Source: Pseudomonas sp. UBA6562
Lineage (GTDB): Bacteria; Pseudomonadota; Gammaproteobacteria; Pseudomonadales; Pseudomonadaceae
Assembly: GCF_002434265.1 (NCBI RefSeq)
Contig: NZ_DJJS01000006.1
Coordinates: 496,001 to 560,000, forward strand
Reading direction: 5' to 3'
DNA: 64,000 bases
Notes under the pieces: generated by a model
Databases searched by the model: none
What the model saw: only the letters and a program-made list of their open reading frames with translations
Told to the model about the DNA's origin: nothing
Shown: positions 43,290 to 52,706 of the stretch, piece after piece
Position numbering within the stretch: position 1 is the first letter of the stretch
Layout: the number at the start of each line of letters is the position of its first letter
Made by a program: the position numbers and the translations under genes

Positions 43290-46200
43290 TTACTGCGGGT
43301 TGGCGCGGGTGCTGGACAGCAGTTGCTTGAGGTTGGCCGCCTTGGGCTTGACCAACCAGAAGCGCCGCACGTAGTCGTCCAGGTTCTCGGAGAGCTCGCG
43401 CCCCCACTCGCTACCGGTTTCTTCCACGTATTCGGCAAGGACACGCGCCAGATGGGTGCGGTAGGCCTCCATCGCTTCGCCACTGATGCGCTGGATTTCC
43501 ACCAGTTCATGGTTCAGCTTGTCGACGAAGGAATTGTCCATGTCGAGCACGTAGGCGAAACCGCCCGTCATGCCGGATCCGAAGTTGTAACCGGTCTTGC
43601 CCAGCACGCAGACGAAACCGCCGGTCATGTATTCGCAGCAATGGTCGCCCGTGCCCTCGACCACGGTGTGGGCACCGGAGTTGCGCACTGCGAAACGCTC
43701 GCCCGCGGTGCCGGCGGCGAACAGCTTGCCGCCGGTGGCGCCATACAGGCAGGTGTTGCCGACGATGGCGCTGTGTTGCGTCTCGAACGGGCTGCCCGCA
43801 GGCGGCACGATGGTCAGCTTGCCGCCGGTCATGCCCTTGCCCACGTAGTCGTTGGCGTCGCCTTCCAGGCGCATGTCCAGGCCGCCGGCGTTCCAGACGC
43901 CGAAGCTCTGCCCGGCCGTGCCTTTGAAGCGGAAGGTCACGGGTTTGGCCGCCATGCCCTGGTTGCCGTACAGCTTGGCAATCTCGCCCGAGATACGGGC
44001 GCCGATGGAGCGGTCGCAGTTGCAGATGTCGAGGGCGAACTCGCCGCCGGCCTGGTCGCGGATGGCCGGCAGGGCCATGTCGACCATGCGTTCGGCCAGC
44101 TCGCCCTTGTCGAACGGCGGGTTGCGGTCGACTTCGCAGAACTGCGGCTTGTCGGCCGGAATGTGCGAACTGCCCAGCAACGGCGTGAGGTCCAGATACT
44201 GCTGGCGTTCGGTGTCGCCCGGCAGCACGTCGAGCAGGTCGGTACGACCGATCAGCTCGCCCAGGCTGCGCACGCCCAGCTTGGCCAGCCATTCGCGGGT
44301 CTCTTCGGCGACGAAGGTGAAGAAGTTGATCACCATGTCGACGGTGCCGATGTAGTGGTCCTTGCGCAGCTTCTCGTTCTGCGTGGCCACGCCGGTGGCG
44401 CAGTTGTTCAGGTGGCAGATGCGCAGGTATTTGCAGCCCAGGGCGATCATCGGCGCGGTGCCGAAGCCGAAGCTCTCGGCGCCGAGGATGGCCGCCTTGA
44501 TCACGTCCAGGCCGGTCTTCAGGCCGCCGTCGGTCTGCACCCGCACCTTGCCGCGCAGGTCGTTGCCGCGCAGGGTCTGGTGGGTTTCGGCCAGGCCCAG
44601 TTCCCAGGGCGCGCCGGCGTACTTGATCGAGGTCAAGGGCGATGCGCCGGTGCCGCCGTCGTAGCCGGAGATGGTGATCAGGTCGGCATAGGCCTTGGCC
44701 ACGCCGGCGGCGATGGTGCCCACGCCGGCTTCGGCGACCAGCTTGACCGACACCAGCGCCTGCGGGTTGACCTGCTTGAGGTCGTAGATCAGCTGCGACA
44801 GGTCTTCGATCGAATAGATGTCGTGGTGCGGCGGCGGCGAGATCAGCGTCACGCCGGGCACGGCGTAGCGCAGTTTGGCGATCAGGCCGTTGACCTTGCC
44901 GCCCGGCAGTTGCCCGCCTTCGCCCGGTTTGGCGCCCTGCGCCACCTTGATCTGCAGCACTTCGGCGTTGACCAGGTACTCGGGGGTGACGCCGAAGCGG
45001 CCGGTGGCCACCTGCTTGATCTTCGAGCTGCGCACGGTGCCGTAGCGCGACGGGTCTTCGCCGCCCTCACCGGAGTTGGAGCGCGCGCCCAGGCGGTTCA
45101 TGGCTTCGGCCAGGGCTTCGTGGGCCTCGGGCGACAGCGCACCGAGCGAGATGCCCGCCGAGTCGAAGCGCTTGAGGATGGCTTCCAGCGGCTCGACCTC
45201 GGCCAGGTCCAGCGCCTGTTCGGCGACCTTGACCTTGAGCAGGTCGCGGATCATCGACACCGGGCGCTTGTCGACCAGCGCGGTGTATTCCTTGAAGCGG
45301 GCGAAGTCGCCCTGCTGCACGGCCGCTTGCAGGGTGTTGACCACGTCGGGGTTGTAGGCGTGGTATTCGCCGCCGTGCACGAACTTGAGCAAACCGCCCT
45401 GCTGGATCGGCTTGCGTGCGCTCCAGGCTTCGGCGGCCAGCAGTTTCTGGTCGTTTTCCAGGTCGACGAAGCGCGCGCCCTGGATACGGCTCGGCACGCC
45501 CTTGAAGCTCAGGTCGACCACTTCGCTCGACAGGCCGATGGCCTCGAACAGCTGGGCACCGCGGTAGGAACCGACGGTGGAAATGCCCATCTTCGACAGG
45601 ATCTTCAGCAAGCCCTTGGAGATGCCCTTGCGGTAGTACTTGAACACTTCGTCCAGATCGCCCAGCACCTCGCCGGTGCGGATCAGGTCGGCGAGCACTT
45701 CATAGGCCAGGTACGGGTACACGGCCGAGGCACCGAAGCCCAGCAGCACGGCAAAGTGGTGCGGGTCGCGGGCGGTGGCGGTTTCCACGAGGATGTTGCT
45801 GTCGCAGCGCAGGCCTTTTTCGGTCAGACGGTGGTGCACCGCGCCGACGGCCAGGGCGGCATGCACCGGCAGACGGCCCTGGGCGATCAGACGGTCGCTC
45901 AGCACCAGCTGGGTCTTGCCGCCGCGCGCCGCTTCTTCGGCCTGGTCGGCGATGTTGCGCACGGCCGCTTCAAGGCCGAGGCTGGCGTCGTAGTTGAGGT
46001 CGATGTGCTGGCGCTCGAAGCCCTCGCGTTCGAGCGTCATCAGCGTGCGCCACTTGGCGGGCGAGATGACCGGCGAGCTGAGGATCACCCGCGAGGCGTG
46101 CTCGGGGGATTCCTGGAAGATGTTGCGCTCGGCGCCCAGACAGATTTCCAAGGACATGACGATCGCTTCGCGTAGCGGGTCGATCGGCGGGTTGGTGACC

Positions 46201-47735
46201 TGGGCGAACTGCTGGCGGAAGAAGTCGTAGGGCGAGCGCACGCGCTGCGACAGCACGGCCATGGGCGTGTCGTCGCCCATCGAGCCGACCGCCTCCTGGC
46301 CCTGCTCGCCGAGCGGGCGCAGCACCTGGTCACGCTCCTCGAAGGTGACCTGGAACATCTTCATGTACTGCTTGAGCTGGTCGGCGTCGTAGCTGGCCAC
46401 GCCCTCGTCGCCTTCCAGGGTCCCCTGGATGCGCGTGGCGTGCTGGCGCAGCCAGCGCTTGTAGGGGTGGCGCGACTTCAAGCGGTTGTCGATCGCGTCG
46501 GTGTCGAGGATCTGCCCGGTTTCGGTGTCGACGGCGAAGATCTGCCCTGGGCCTACGCGGCCCTTGGCGACGACGTCTTCGGGCTGGTAGCCCCACACGC
46601 CGATTTCCGAAGCGATGGTGATGTAGCCGTTCTTGGTGGTGACCCAACGCGCCGGGCGCAGACCGTTGCGGTCGAGCAGGCACACCGCATGGCGGCCTTC
46701 GGTCATGACGATGCCGGCCGGGCCGTCCCACGGCTCCATGTGCATGGAGTTGTATTCGTAGAAGGCGCGCAGGTCGGCGTCCATGGTCTCGACGTTCTGC
46801 CAGGCCGGCGGCACCAGCATGCGCACGCCGCGGAACAGGTCGATGCCGCCGGTGACCATCAGTTCGAGCATGTTGTCCATGCTGGAGGAGTCCGACCCCA
46901 CGCGGTTGACCAGCGGGCCGAGTTCTTCGAGGTCGGGGATCAGGTCGTTGGCGAACTTGGTGCGCCGGGCCATGGCCCAGTTGCGGTTGCCGGTGATGGT
47001 GTTGATCTCGCCGTTGTGCGCCAGGAAGCGGAACGGCTGGGCCAGCGGCCATTTCGGCAGGGTGTTGGTGGAGAAGCGCTGGTGGAACACGCAGATGGCG
47101 GTTTGCAGGCGCTCGTCGCCGAGGTCTGGATAGAAGGCCGCGAGGTCGCGCGGCATCATCAGGCCTTTATAGATGATGGTCTTGTGCGAAAAGCTGCAGA
47201 TGTAGTGGTCGCTGTCGTGGGCGTTGGCCACCGACGAGCGACGACGGGCGCTGAACAGCTTGATGGCGAAATCCTGATCGCTCAGCCCTTCGCCACCGAT
47301 GAACACCTGCTCGATCTGCGGCAGACGCTCCAGGGCCAGACGACCCAATACGCGGGTGTCGATGGGGACTTTGCGCCAGCCGACCAATTGCAGGCCGGCC
47401 GCCTGGATCTCGCGGTCCATGTTGGCGCGCGCGGCTTGGGCTTTGACTGGGTCTTGGTTGAAGAACACCATGCCCACGGCATATTGCTTGGGCAGTTCGA
47501 CCGCGAAATGCTGCTGGGCCATGGCCCGCAGGAACTGGTCGGGCTTCTGCATCAGCAGGCCGCAACCGTCGCCGGTCTTGCCGTCGGCGTTGATGCCGCC
47601 GCGGTGGGTCATGCAAGTCAAGGCTTGCATGGCGGTTTGCAGCAGGTGGTGGCTGGGCTCGCCCGTCATATGGGCGATCAGGCCAAAACCACAGTTGTCC
47701 TTGAATTCTTCGGGGCGGTACAGACCTGTTTTCAT
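43290..47735 (-). CDS. gltB: Glutamate synthase large subunit (alpha)
   Basis: A 1481-residue glutamine-dependent enzyme making two glutamates from glutamine and 2-oxoglutarate. Seen: a short propeptide ending just before CGFGLIAH, so Cys15 becomes the N-terminal amidotransferase nucleophile after cleavage; HRGGINADGKTGDGCG; the central and FMN domains with ISGYDGGTGASPLTSIKYAG; the 3Fe-4S cluster region CHLNNCATGVATQ with an upstream Cys in GCKYLRI; and the C-terminal GXGXG beta-helix with GNTCLYGATGG. The ATG was preferred to a GTG two codons upstream. Confidence 0.98.
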   Translation of the reverse strand: MKTGLYRPEEFKDNCGFGLIAHMTGEPSHHLLQTAMQALTCMTHRGGINADGKTGDGCGLLMQKPDQFLRAMAQQHFAVELPKQYAVGMVFFNQDPVKAQAARANMDREIQAAGLQLVGWRKVPIDTRVLGRLALERLPQIEQVFIGGEGLSDQDFAIKLFSARRRSSVANAHDSDHYICSFSHKTIIYKGLMMPRDLAAFYPDLGDERLQTAICVFHQRFSTNTLPKWPLAQPFRFLAHNGEINTITGNRNWAMARRTKFANDLIPDLEELGPLVNRVGSDSSSMDNMLELMVTGGIDLFRGVRMLVPPAWQNVETMDADLRAFYEYNSMHMEPWDGPAGIVMTEGRHAVCLLDRNGLRPARWVTTKNGYITIASEIGVWGYQPEDVVAKGRVGPGQIFAVDTETGQILDTDAIDNRLKSRHPYKRWLRQHATRIQGTLEGDEGVASYDADQLKQYMKMFQVTFEERDQVLRPLGEQGQEAVGSMGDDTPMAVLSQRVRSPYDFFRQQFAQVTNPPIDPLREAIVMSLEICLGAERNIFQESPEHASRVILSSPVISPAKWRTLMTLEREGFERQHIDLNYDASLGLEAAVRNIADQAEEAARGGKTQLVLSDRLIAQGRLPVHAALAVGAVHHRLTEKGLRCDSNILVETATARDPHHFAVLLGFGASAVYPYLAYEVLADLIRTGEVLGDLDEVFKYYRKGISKGLLKILSKMGISTVGSYRGAQLFEAIGLSSEVVDLSFKGVPSRIQGARFVDLENDQKLLAAEAWSARKPIQQGGLLKFVHGGEYHAYNPDVVNTLQAAVQQGDFARFKEYTALVDKRPVSMIRDLLKVKVAEQALDLAEVEPLEAILKRFDSAGISLGALSPEAHEALAEAMNRLGARSNSGEGGEDPSRYGTVRSSKIKQVATGRFGVTPEYLVNAEVLQIKVAQGAKPGEGGQLPGGKVNGLIAKLRYAVPGVTLISPPPHHDIYSIEDLSQLIYDLKQVNPQALVSVKLVAEAGVGTIAAGVAKAYADLITISGYDGGTGASPLTSIKYAGAPWELGLAETHQTLRGNDLRGKVRVQTDGGLKTGLDVIKAAILGAESFGFGTAPMIALGCKYLRICHLNNCATGVATQNEKLRKDHYIGTVDMVINFFTFVAEETREWLAKLGVRSLGELIGRTDLLDVLPGDTERQQYLDLTPLLGSSHIPADKPQFCEVDRNPPFDKGELAERMVDMALPAIRDQAGGEFALDICNCDRSIGARISGEIAKLYGNQGMAAKPVTFRFKGTAGQSFGVWNAGGLDMRLEGDANDYVGKGMTGGKLTIVPPAGSPFETQHSAIVGNTCLYGATGGKLFAAGTAGERFAVRNSGAHTVVEGTGDHCCEYMTGGFVCVLGKTGYNFGSGMTGGFAYVLDMDNSFVDKLNHELVEIQRISGEAMEAYRTHLARVLAEYVEETGSEWGRELSENLDDYVRRFWLVKPKAANLKQLLSSTRANPQ

Positions 47736-48104
47736 AGACACTTTCTCACCAGGTTCGCCTCTCGACGAAGGCTAAACTCTTCTTAGAACAATCACTTGGC
47801 CGCCACTCTGGTCGATTGCCAGCTTTTTTCGTGGGGTCATTGAAATCCATTGTTGCACAGCGACAGTAACGCCCACAAATTTTCATGACTCTTCATTGAA
47901 AATTTATGTCGCTAATTTGAATGTTTTTGCTCGAATAGCCCGGGTCGGGCACGGCAAGGCCTGAAACGCTTCAGTCGGGAGCTGCGTGGAGGCTTGTGGC
48001 CGGCAGTCTGGGACGGAAAAGCCTGCCGCATGTGCATGCAGCAGGCTTGGAGGATTCAGGCGTCGCTCAGCAACTGGGCGGCGGGGTGGAGCCGCCCGGA
48101 AGGA
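47736..48104. other. gltB promoter region and SPOR-gene 3' flank
   Basis: A 369-base gap. The part nearest gltB and the middle (about 47820-47940) is clearly AT-richer than its surroundings, as expected for a promoter region with regulator sites; I could not assign hexamers. The right part holds the terminator of the SPOR gene. Confidence 0.5.
48013..48048 (-). terminator. Intrinsic terminator after the SPOR/AAA gene
   Basis: On the minus strand AAGCCTGC / GCAGGCTT form the stem base, with further pairing through GCATG; the tail reads TTTTCC. It begins 56 bases after the gene's stop. Confidence 0.75.
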
Positions 48105-49703
48105 TCAGCGGGCCGAGGCCAGCTCTTGTTGGACGCTGGCGACGGAACGAGGCCAAGGTTTACCAGCCTGGACCTTGTCTGGCAAGTTCTTGATAGCGGC
48201 AACGGCGGCGTCGCGGTTGGCGAAGTTGCCGTAGGTGACCACGTACAGCGGCTTGCCCTGCAAGGTTTTCTTGAAGTAGCGGTACTCGCCGCCCTGGGCC
48301 TTGACGAACGCCTGCGCCGAGGCTTCGGAGCTGGTGCCCAGAATCTGCACGACGTAGTTGCCGGCCTTCTGGCCGCTGTACCAGCTGCTATTACCATTGC
48401 CACCGGTGGCCGCGGCAGGCTTCTCGGCGGGTTTGGCGACAGGCGCGGCCTTGGCGACTTGTACCGGTGCCGATGGCTGCGCCGGCTTGGCGGCTGGGGT
48501 GGCAGGCTTGGTGGCCTGAGCGGTCTGGGCCGGCTGGGTCACGACCGGCTTGGGCGCAGGTGCGGTGGTCACAGGTTGGGCTGGCGTTGGCGCCGGCCCG
48601 GCGGCCATGCCCTGGGGTGGCGCGGTGGTGGTGACCGTCGGCGGATTGGACGGCTGCAGCGTAGTGTCGCTGGCAGGCCCACCTTCTTCGCCGTCGCCCA
48701 TGCCGGCGGCTTCGGCCAAGGGTTCGCGCATGACCGGCTGCTGGCCGCCCAGCGGCAGCGGCTTGGTGGTGCCGGAAAATTCGATGGATGGGTTGCCCGC
48801 TGCATCTTGCTGCTGGCTCTGGGCGACCGGTTCTTCGGTCGGCTTGTCGCCCTTCTTCGGCATCAGGACTGCGGCGGCGACCGCAACCACGACGACGGCG
48901 GACAGCGCCAGGACATGTTTCTTCGGCATAGTGAACCCCATGGTTGGTCGCTTCACCGCAGTGCGGCTGGCGATCATGGCTTCGATCAAGGTATCGCGGG
49001 CGACCTGGTTGATAGCGCCAGGCCAGCCGTCCGAGTTTTCATGGATATCGGCCAACTGTTCACGGGTGAACACGTCGATACCTCGGCCTGCGCCTTCCAG
49101 ACGCTGCTCCAGGTATTCGCGGGTCTCGTCTTCGCTGTACGGCTCCAGCTCGATGACATGGAAGCGTTCTTCCTCGGCACTGAATTCGTCGAGGCGCGCG
49201 ATCAGCGACGGCTCGGCGAACAGAAACACGTGGGGACGACCTTGAGAGACACCGGCGGCCAACTCCAGCAACGCTTGGAGTGCCGACTCGTCGAGTTGTT
49301 CCGCATCGTCCACCAGCAGATAGACTTCCTGGCCGGTCTGCGCCAATTGCACGACCTTGGACAGGATGGCCTGGACTTCGACCTTGGCCACATTGAGCGA
49401 TTGCGCCACCTGCCCCAATACGCTGGCGGCATCCGCCGCGCCGCGGGCGGAGACCACCACGCTCTGCACCGACTGTTTGTTGGTGCTGGCGACCAGCGCC
49501 TGGCGCAGCAGGGTCTTGCCACTGCCCAGGGGGCCGGTGACCACCAGCAGCAGGTGGCTGTAACGGGCCAGGTGGTGCAGTTGGCCCAGCACCGGCTTGC
49601 GCTGGGCTGGGAAGAACTTGAAGCCTGGAACCCGCGGTGCGAAGGGATCGTGGCTCAACTGGTAATGGTCGAGGAAGGCCTCGTCGGCATGCAAACTGGT
49701 CAT
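48105..49703 (-). CDS. AAA ATPase with C-terminal SPOR domain (DamX-like)
   Basis: A 532-residue inner-membrane protein. Seen: N-terminal ExeA-like ATPase with FKFFPAQRK, Walker A TGPLGSGKTLL (about residues 56-66), Walker B VYLLVDDAEQL, an anchor helix (LALSAVVVVAVAAAVLM, about residue 270), a long Pro/Ala/Lys/Thr-rich linker, and a C-terminal SPOR domain with YVVQILGTSSEASAQAFVK and LYVVTYGNFANRDAA. SPOR domains bind denuded septal peptidoglycan, so a division role is likely, as for E. coli DamX, which has the same place after aroB. Confidence 0.93.
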   Translation of the reverse strand: MTSLHADEAFLDHYQLSHDPFAPRVPGFKFFPAQRKPVLGQLHHLARYSHLLLVVTGPLGSGKTLLRQALVASTNKQSVQSVVVSARGAADAASVLGQVAQSLNVAKVEVQAILSKVVQLAQTGQEVYLLVDDAEQLDESALQALLELAAGVSQGRPHVFLFAEPSLIARLDEFSAEEERFHVIELEPYSEDETREYLEQRLEGAGRGIDVFTREQLADIHENSDGWPGAINQVARDTLIEAMIASRTAVKRPTMGFTMPKKHVLALSAVVVVAVAAAVLMPKKGDKPTEEPVAQSQQQDAAGNPSIEFSGTTKPLPLGGQQPVMREPLAEAAGMGDGEEGGPASDTTLQPSNPPTVTTTAPPQGMAAGPAPTPAQPVTTAPAPKPVVTQPAQTAQATKPATPAAKPAQPSAPVQVAKAAPVAKPAEKPAAATGGNGNSSWYSGQKAGNYVVQILGTSSEASAQAFVKAQGGEYRYFKKTLQGKPLYVVTYGNFANRDAAVAAIKNLPDKVQAGKPWPRSVASVQQELASAR

Positions 49704-49718
49704 TGCGCTGTCACAACC

Positions 49719-50816
49719 TCAAAGCTGGGACACGATGGCGCGGTAATCCGCCGCCAGGGTGGCCTGGAGAATCTCTGTCGGATAGTCGTCGGTCACTACG
49801 GCTTCGCCCATGCGGCGCAGCAGTACCAAGCGCAGACGTCCATCCAGCACCTTTTTGTCGACCGCCATGTGTTGCATGAAATCGGCAGGGGTCATTTCCG
49901 AAGGGGGCACCACCGGCAGCCCGGCAGCCTGCATCAGGCGGATGCCGCGGTCGCGCTCGGCGCGCTCGATCCAGCCCAGGCGCATGGACATCTCCAGCGC
50001 CATGACCGTCCCGGCCGCCACGGCTTCGCCATGCAGCCACACACCGTAGCCCATATGGGTTTCGATGGCGTGGCCGAAGGTGTGGCCGAGATTGAGCGTG
50101 GCGCGCACGCCCGACTCGCGTTCGTCGGCGCCCACTACCGCTGCCTTGGCTGCGCAGGAGCGGCCGATGGCTTCGGTCAGCGCGAGCGGGTCGAGGTCGC
50201 GCAGGGCCGGCATGTGCCGTTCGAGCCAGGTGAGGAAGGGTTCGTCGCAGATCAGGCCGTACTTGATGACCTCGGCCAGGCCGGCGGACAACTCGCGCGC
50301 GGGCAGGGTCTTGAGGCTGGTGGTGTCGATCAGCACGGCGTTGGGCTGGTAGAAGGCGCCCACCATGTTCTTGCCCAGCGGGTGGTTGATGCCGGTCTTG
50401 CCGCCGACCGACGAGTCGACCTGGGACAGCAAGGTCGTGGGCACCTGGATGAAGTCGACGCCGCGCTGATAGCACGCCGCTGCGAAGCCGGCCATGTCGC
50501 CGATCACGCCGCCGCCCAGGGCCACGACCGTGGTCCGACGGTCGTGCCGCGCGGTGAGCAGGGCATCGAAGATCAGTTGCAGGGTTTCCCAGTTTTTGTG
50601 CGCTTCGCCGTCGGGCAGCACCACCGGCAAGACCTTGTAGGCGCCCAGTGTCTGGGTGAGGCGTTGCAGATACAGCGGCGCGACGGTGTCGTTGGTGACG
50701 ATCGCCACTTGCCGTCCGGCGATGTGCGGCGCGAGCAGTTCGGACTGGTCCAGCAGACCCTCGCCAATATAGATCGGGTAGCTACGCTCGCCCAGGTCGA
50801 CCTTCAATGTCTGCAT
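49719..50816 (-). CDS. aroB: 3-Dehydroquinate synthase
   Basis: A 365-residue NAD- and zinc-dependent enzyme, second step of the shikimate pathway (DAHP to dehydroquinate). Seen: ALGGGVIGDMAGFAAACY, RGVDFIQVPTTLLSQVDSSVGGKTGIN (in parts FIQVPTTLLSQVDSSVGG, KTGIN), AEVIKYGLI and the zinc histidines in NLGHTFGHAIE. Start MQTLKVDL is the family-like one; an ATG four codons earlier is less typical. Follows aroK by 95 bases. Confidence 0.98.
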   Translation of the reverse strand: MQTLKVDLGERSYPIYIGEGLLDQSELLAPHIAGRQVAIVTNDTVAPLYLQRLTQTLGAYKVLPVVLPDGEAHKNWETLQLIFDALLTARHDRRTTVVALGGGVIGDMAGFAAACYQRGVDFIQVPTTLLSQVDSSVGGKTGINHPLGKNMVGAFYQPNAVLIDTTSLKTLPARELSAGLAEVIKYGLICDEPFLTWLERHMPALRDLDPLALTEAIGRSCAAKAAVVGADERESGVRATLNLGHTFGHAIETHMGYGVWLHGEAVAAGTVMALEMSMRLGWIERAERDRGIRLMQAAGLPVVPPSEMTPADFMQHMAVDKKVLDGRLRLVLLRRMGEAVVTDDYPTEILQATLAADYRAIVSQL

Positions 50817-50911
50817 GTATCCCCACAAGTTGTAGTGCGCGGTATCGCCCAGGCGACTCGCGCGATAGCGTTTGACCCGTCCTGGCAGTGGCCGCCGAGC
50901 ATAGACCCGGC

Positions 50912-51430
50912 TTACCGGGGCGGCAACTTTTCAAGGCGCTCGAGGATGTCGAGCACGACCATGCGCGGTGGCCGTTCATCGGTTTCCACGATAACGTCCG
51001 CGATCTCGCGGTAAAGCGGGTCGCGCAGCTCGAGCAGGCTGCGCAGCGTGGCTTCGGGATTGCTGGTGCGCAGCAGCGGCCGGTTGCGGTCACGGGCGGT
51101 GCGCCCGACCTGCTGCTCGACCGAAGCATGCAGATAGATGACCCGGCCGCCCTTGCGCAATGCGGCGCGGTTGGCATCGCGCATCACCACGCCACCGCCA
51201 GTGGCCAGCACCACGCCTTCGAGTTCGCAGAGTTCGCAGATCATGGCCTGCTCGCGATCGCGAAAACCCGGTTCGCCTTCCTTGTCGAAGATCCACGGAA
51301 TATTGGCACCTGTGCGCAATTCGATTTCCTTATCGGAATCTTTGAACAACAGGCGCAATTCTTTGGCCAACAAGCGTCCGATGGTGCTCTTTCCAGCGCC
51401 CATGGGGCCTACAAGTATCATATTTCGCAC
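50912..51430 (-). CDS. aroK: Shikimate kinase
   Basis: A 172-residue P-loop kinase that phosphorylates shikimate. Seen: Walker A LVGPMGAGKSTIGRLLA, the substrate-binding DSDKEIE with GANIPWIFDKEGE, GGGVVMRDANR and the lid arginines in RNRPLL. The 5' part and neighbouring pilQ 3' end are slightly AT-richer than flanking genes. Lies 4 bases after pilQ; aroKB behind pilQ is the usual order. Confidence 0.97.
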   Translation of the reverse strand: MRNMILVGPMGAGKSTIGRLLAKELRLLFKDSDKEIELRTGANIPWIFDKEGEPGFRDREQAMICELCELEGVVLATGGGVVMRDANRAALRKGGRVIYLHASVEQQVGRTARDRNRPLLRTSNPEATLRSLLELRDPLYREIADVIVETDERPPRMVVLDILERLEKLPPR

Positions 51431-51434
51431 AGGA

Positions 51435-52706
51435 TCAACGACTCACAGCAATCGCCTGGTCTCCCATGATACGCGGAGTCAGAAAGACCAGCAGCTCGGA
51501 TTTTTTCTCTTGTAATGCATCGCGTCGAAACAGCCGCCCAACATACGGCAGATCGCCGAGAAATGGCACCTTGTCGACCGTTTTGTTTTGCGAGGTCGAA
51601 TATACACCGCCAATCACGACCGTATCGCCATCGGCCACACGAACTTTGGCATTGACTTCGTTCTTACGGATCGGCGGTACGTTGTTCAAGGCGTTGACGA
51701 AATCCGGTTCGTCCTTGGTCACCCGCACGGTCATGATGACGCTGCCGTCGGGCGTGATCTGCGGCGTGACTTCCAACGACAGCGAAGCCTCGCGAAACGA
51801 AGTGGAAGTCGCACCGCTCTTGCTGGTCTCCTGGTAAGGCACCTCTGTGCCCTTGAGGATGCGCGCCGTTTCCTTGTCGGCGGTGAACACCTTGGGTTGC
51901 GAGATGATCTCGGCGGTGCCGTTCCTCTCCATGGCGCTCAACTCCAGATCGAGCAGAATGTCGCTGCGCAGCAAACCCACGCCCAGCACCGCCGCCGGCC
52001 GCTGCACACCCAGGTCGACGAACAGTTCCTTGCCGGGCCGCACATCGGCTTTGTACAAACCGCCGCCCCAGCGCACGCCGAGCCCCTGTTCATGGTCCAC
52101 GCTGACCTCGACGATGCGCGCCTCGATCATGACCTGCCGCACCGGCACGTCGAGCCGCGCGATCAGCGAACGCAACGCCTCCATGCGCTCGACAGGTTGA
52201 TGGAGGATCAGCGTGTTGGTGCGCGCATCGACGTTCAGGCTGCCGGCACCGGCCGCCTCAGGCTCGCTCGCCAGGGTCGTCAGCAGCAGGTCGGCGAGGT
52301 CTGCGGCGTTGGCGTGGCGAATCGGCAGCAGTTCGCGCTGCATGGGTTGCACCTGCGCCTCCAGCACTTGCCCCAGGCGCGTCTCCTTGGTCTGCTCGAT
52401 CAGTTCCGCAGTGGGCGCCACCAGCAGCACGTTGCCTTCCAGGCGTCGGCTCAAACCCTTGCTGCGCAGCACCAGGTCCAGCGCCTGATCCCACTGCACC
52501 TGCTCCAGGCGCAGGGTGATGCGCCCCTGCACACTGTCGCTGGCCACCAGATTGACGCCGGCGTGTTCGGCCAGAACCTGCAGCACCGAACGCACCTCGA
52601 TGTCCTGGAAGTTCAGCGTCAGTCGCTCGTCGTCGGCGCTGCTCGCCTGCACACTAGTGATCGCCAGCAACCAGGCCAGCACCCATCCCATCCTTGTCTT
52701 CGACAT
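51435..52706 (-). CDS. pilQ: Type IV pilus secretin PilQ, short (HofQ-like) form
   Basis: A 423-residue outer-membrane secretin. Seen: signal peptide (MGWVLAWLLAITSVQASSA), STN/N0 domain LNFQDIEVRSVLQVLAEHAG, N1-type domain with LEAQVQPMQRELLPIRHANA, and the secretin core ending GGVYSTSQNKTVDKVPFLGD and the C-terminal ELLVFLTPRIM. P. aeruginosa PilQ is about 700 residues; the AMIN-type domains before N0 are missing here, as in E. coli HofQ. The start (GAGGAAAGGACG before the ATG) lies 53 bases inside the preceding gene. Confidence 0.93.
   Translation of the reverse strand: MSKTRMGWVLAWLLAITSVQASSADDERLTLNFQDIEVRSVLQVLAEHAGVNLVASDSVQGRITLRLEQVQWDQALDLVLRSKGLSRRLEGNVLLVAPTAELIEQTKETRLGQVLEAQVQPMQRELLPIRHANAADLADLLLTTLASEPEAAGAGSLNVDARTNTLILHQPVERMEALRSLIARLDVPVRQVMIEARIVEVSVDHEQGLGVRWGGGLYKADVRPGKELFVDLGVQRPAAVLGVGLLRSDILLDLELSAMERNGTAEIISQPKVFTADKETARILKGTEVPYQETSKSGATSTSFREASLSLEVTPQITPDGSVIMTVRVTKDEPDFVNALNNVPPIRKNEVNAKVRVADGDTVVIGGVYSTSQNKTVDKVPFLGDLPYVGRLFRRDALQEKKSELLVFLTPRIMGDQAIAVSR

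Noticed and set aside
43191..51014. Very long open frames on the plus strand (about 1000 codons each) opposite gltB and the SPOR/aroB genes
   Set aside because: Antisense shadows of high-GC coding sequence; composition is rich in H, Q, G and V without any recognisable domain, while the minus-strand genes are certain.
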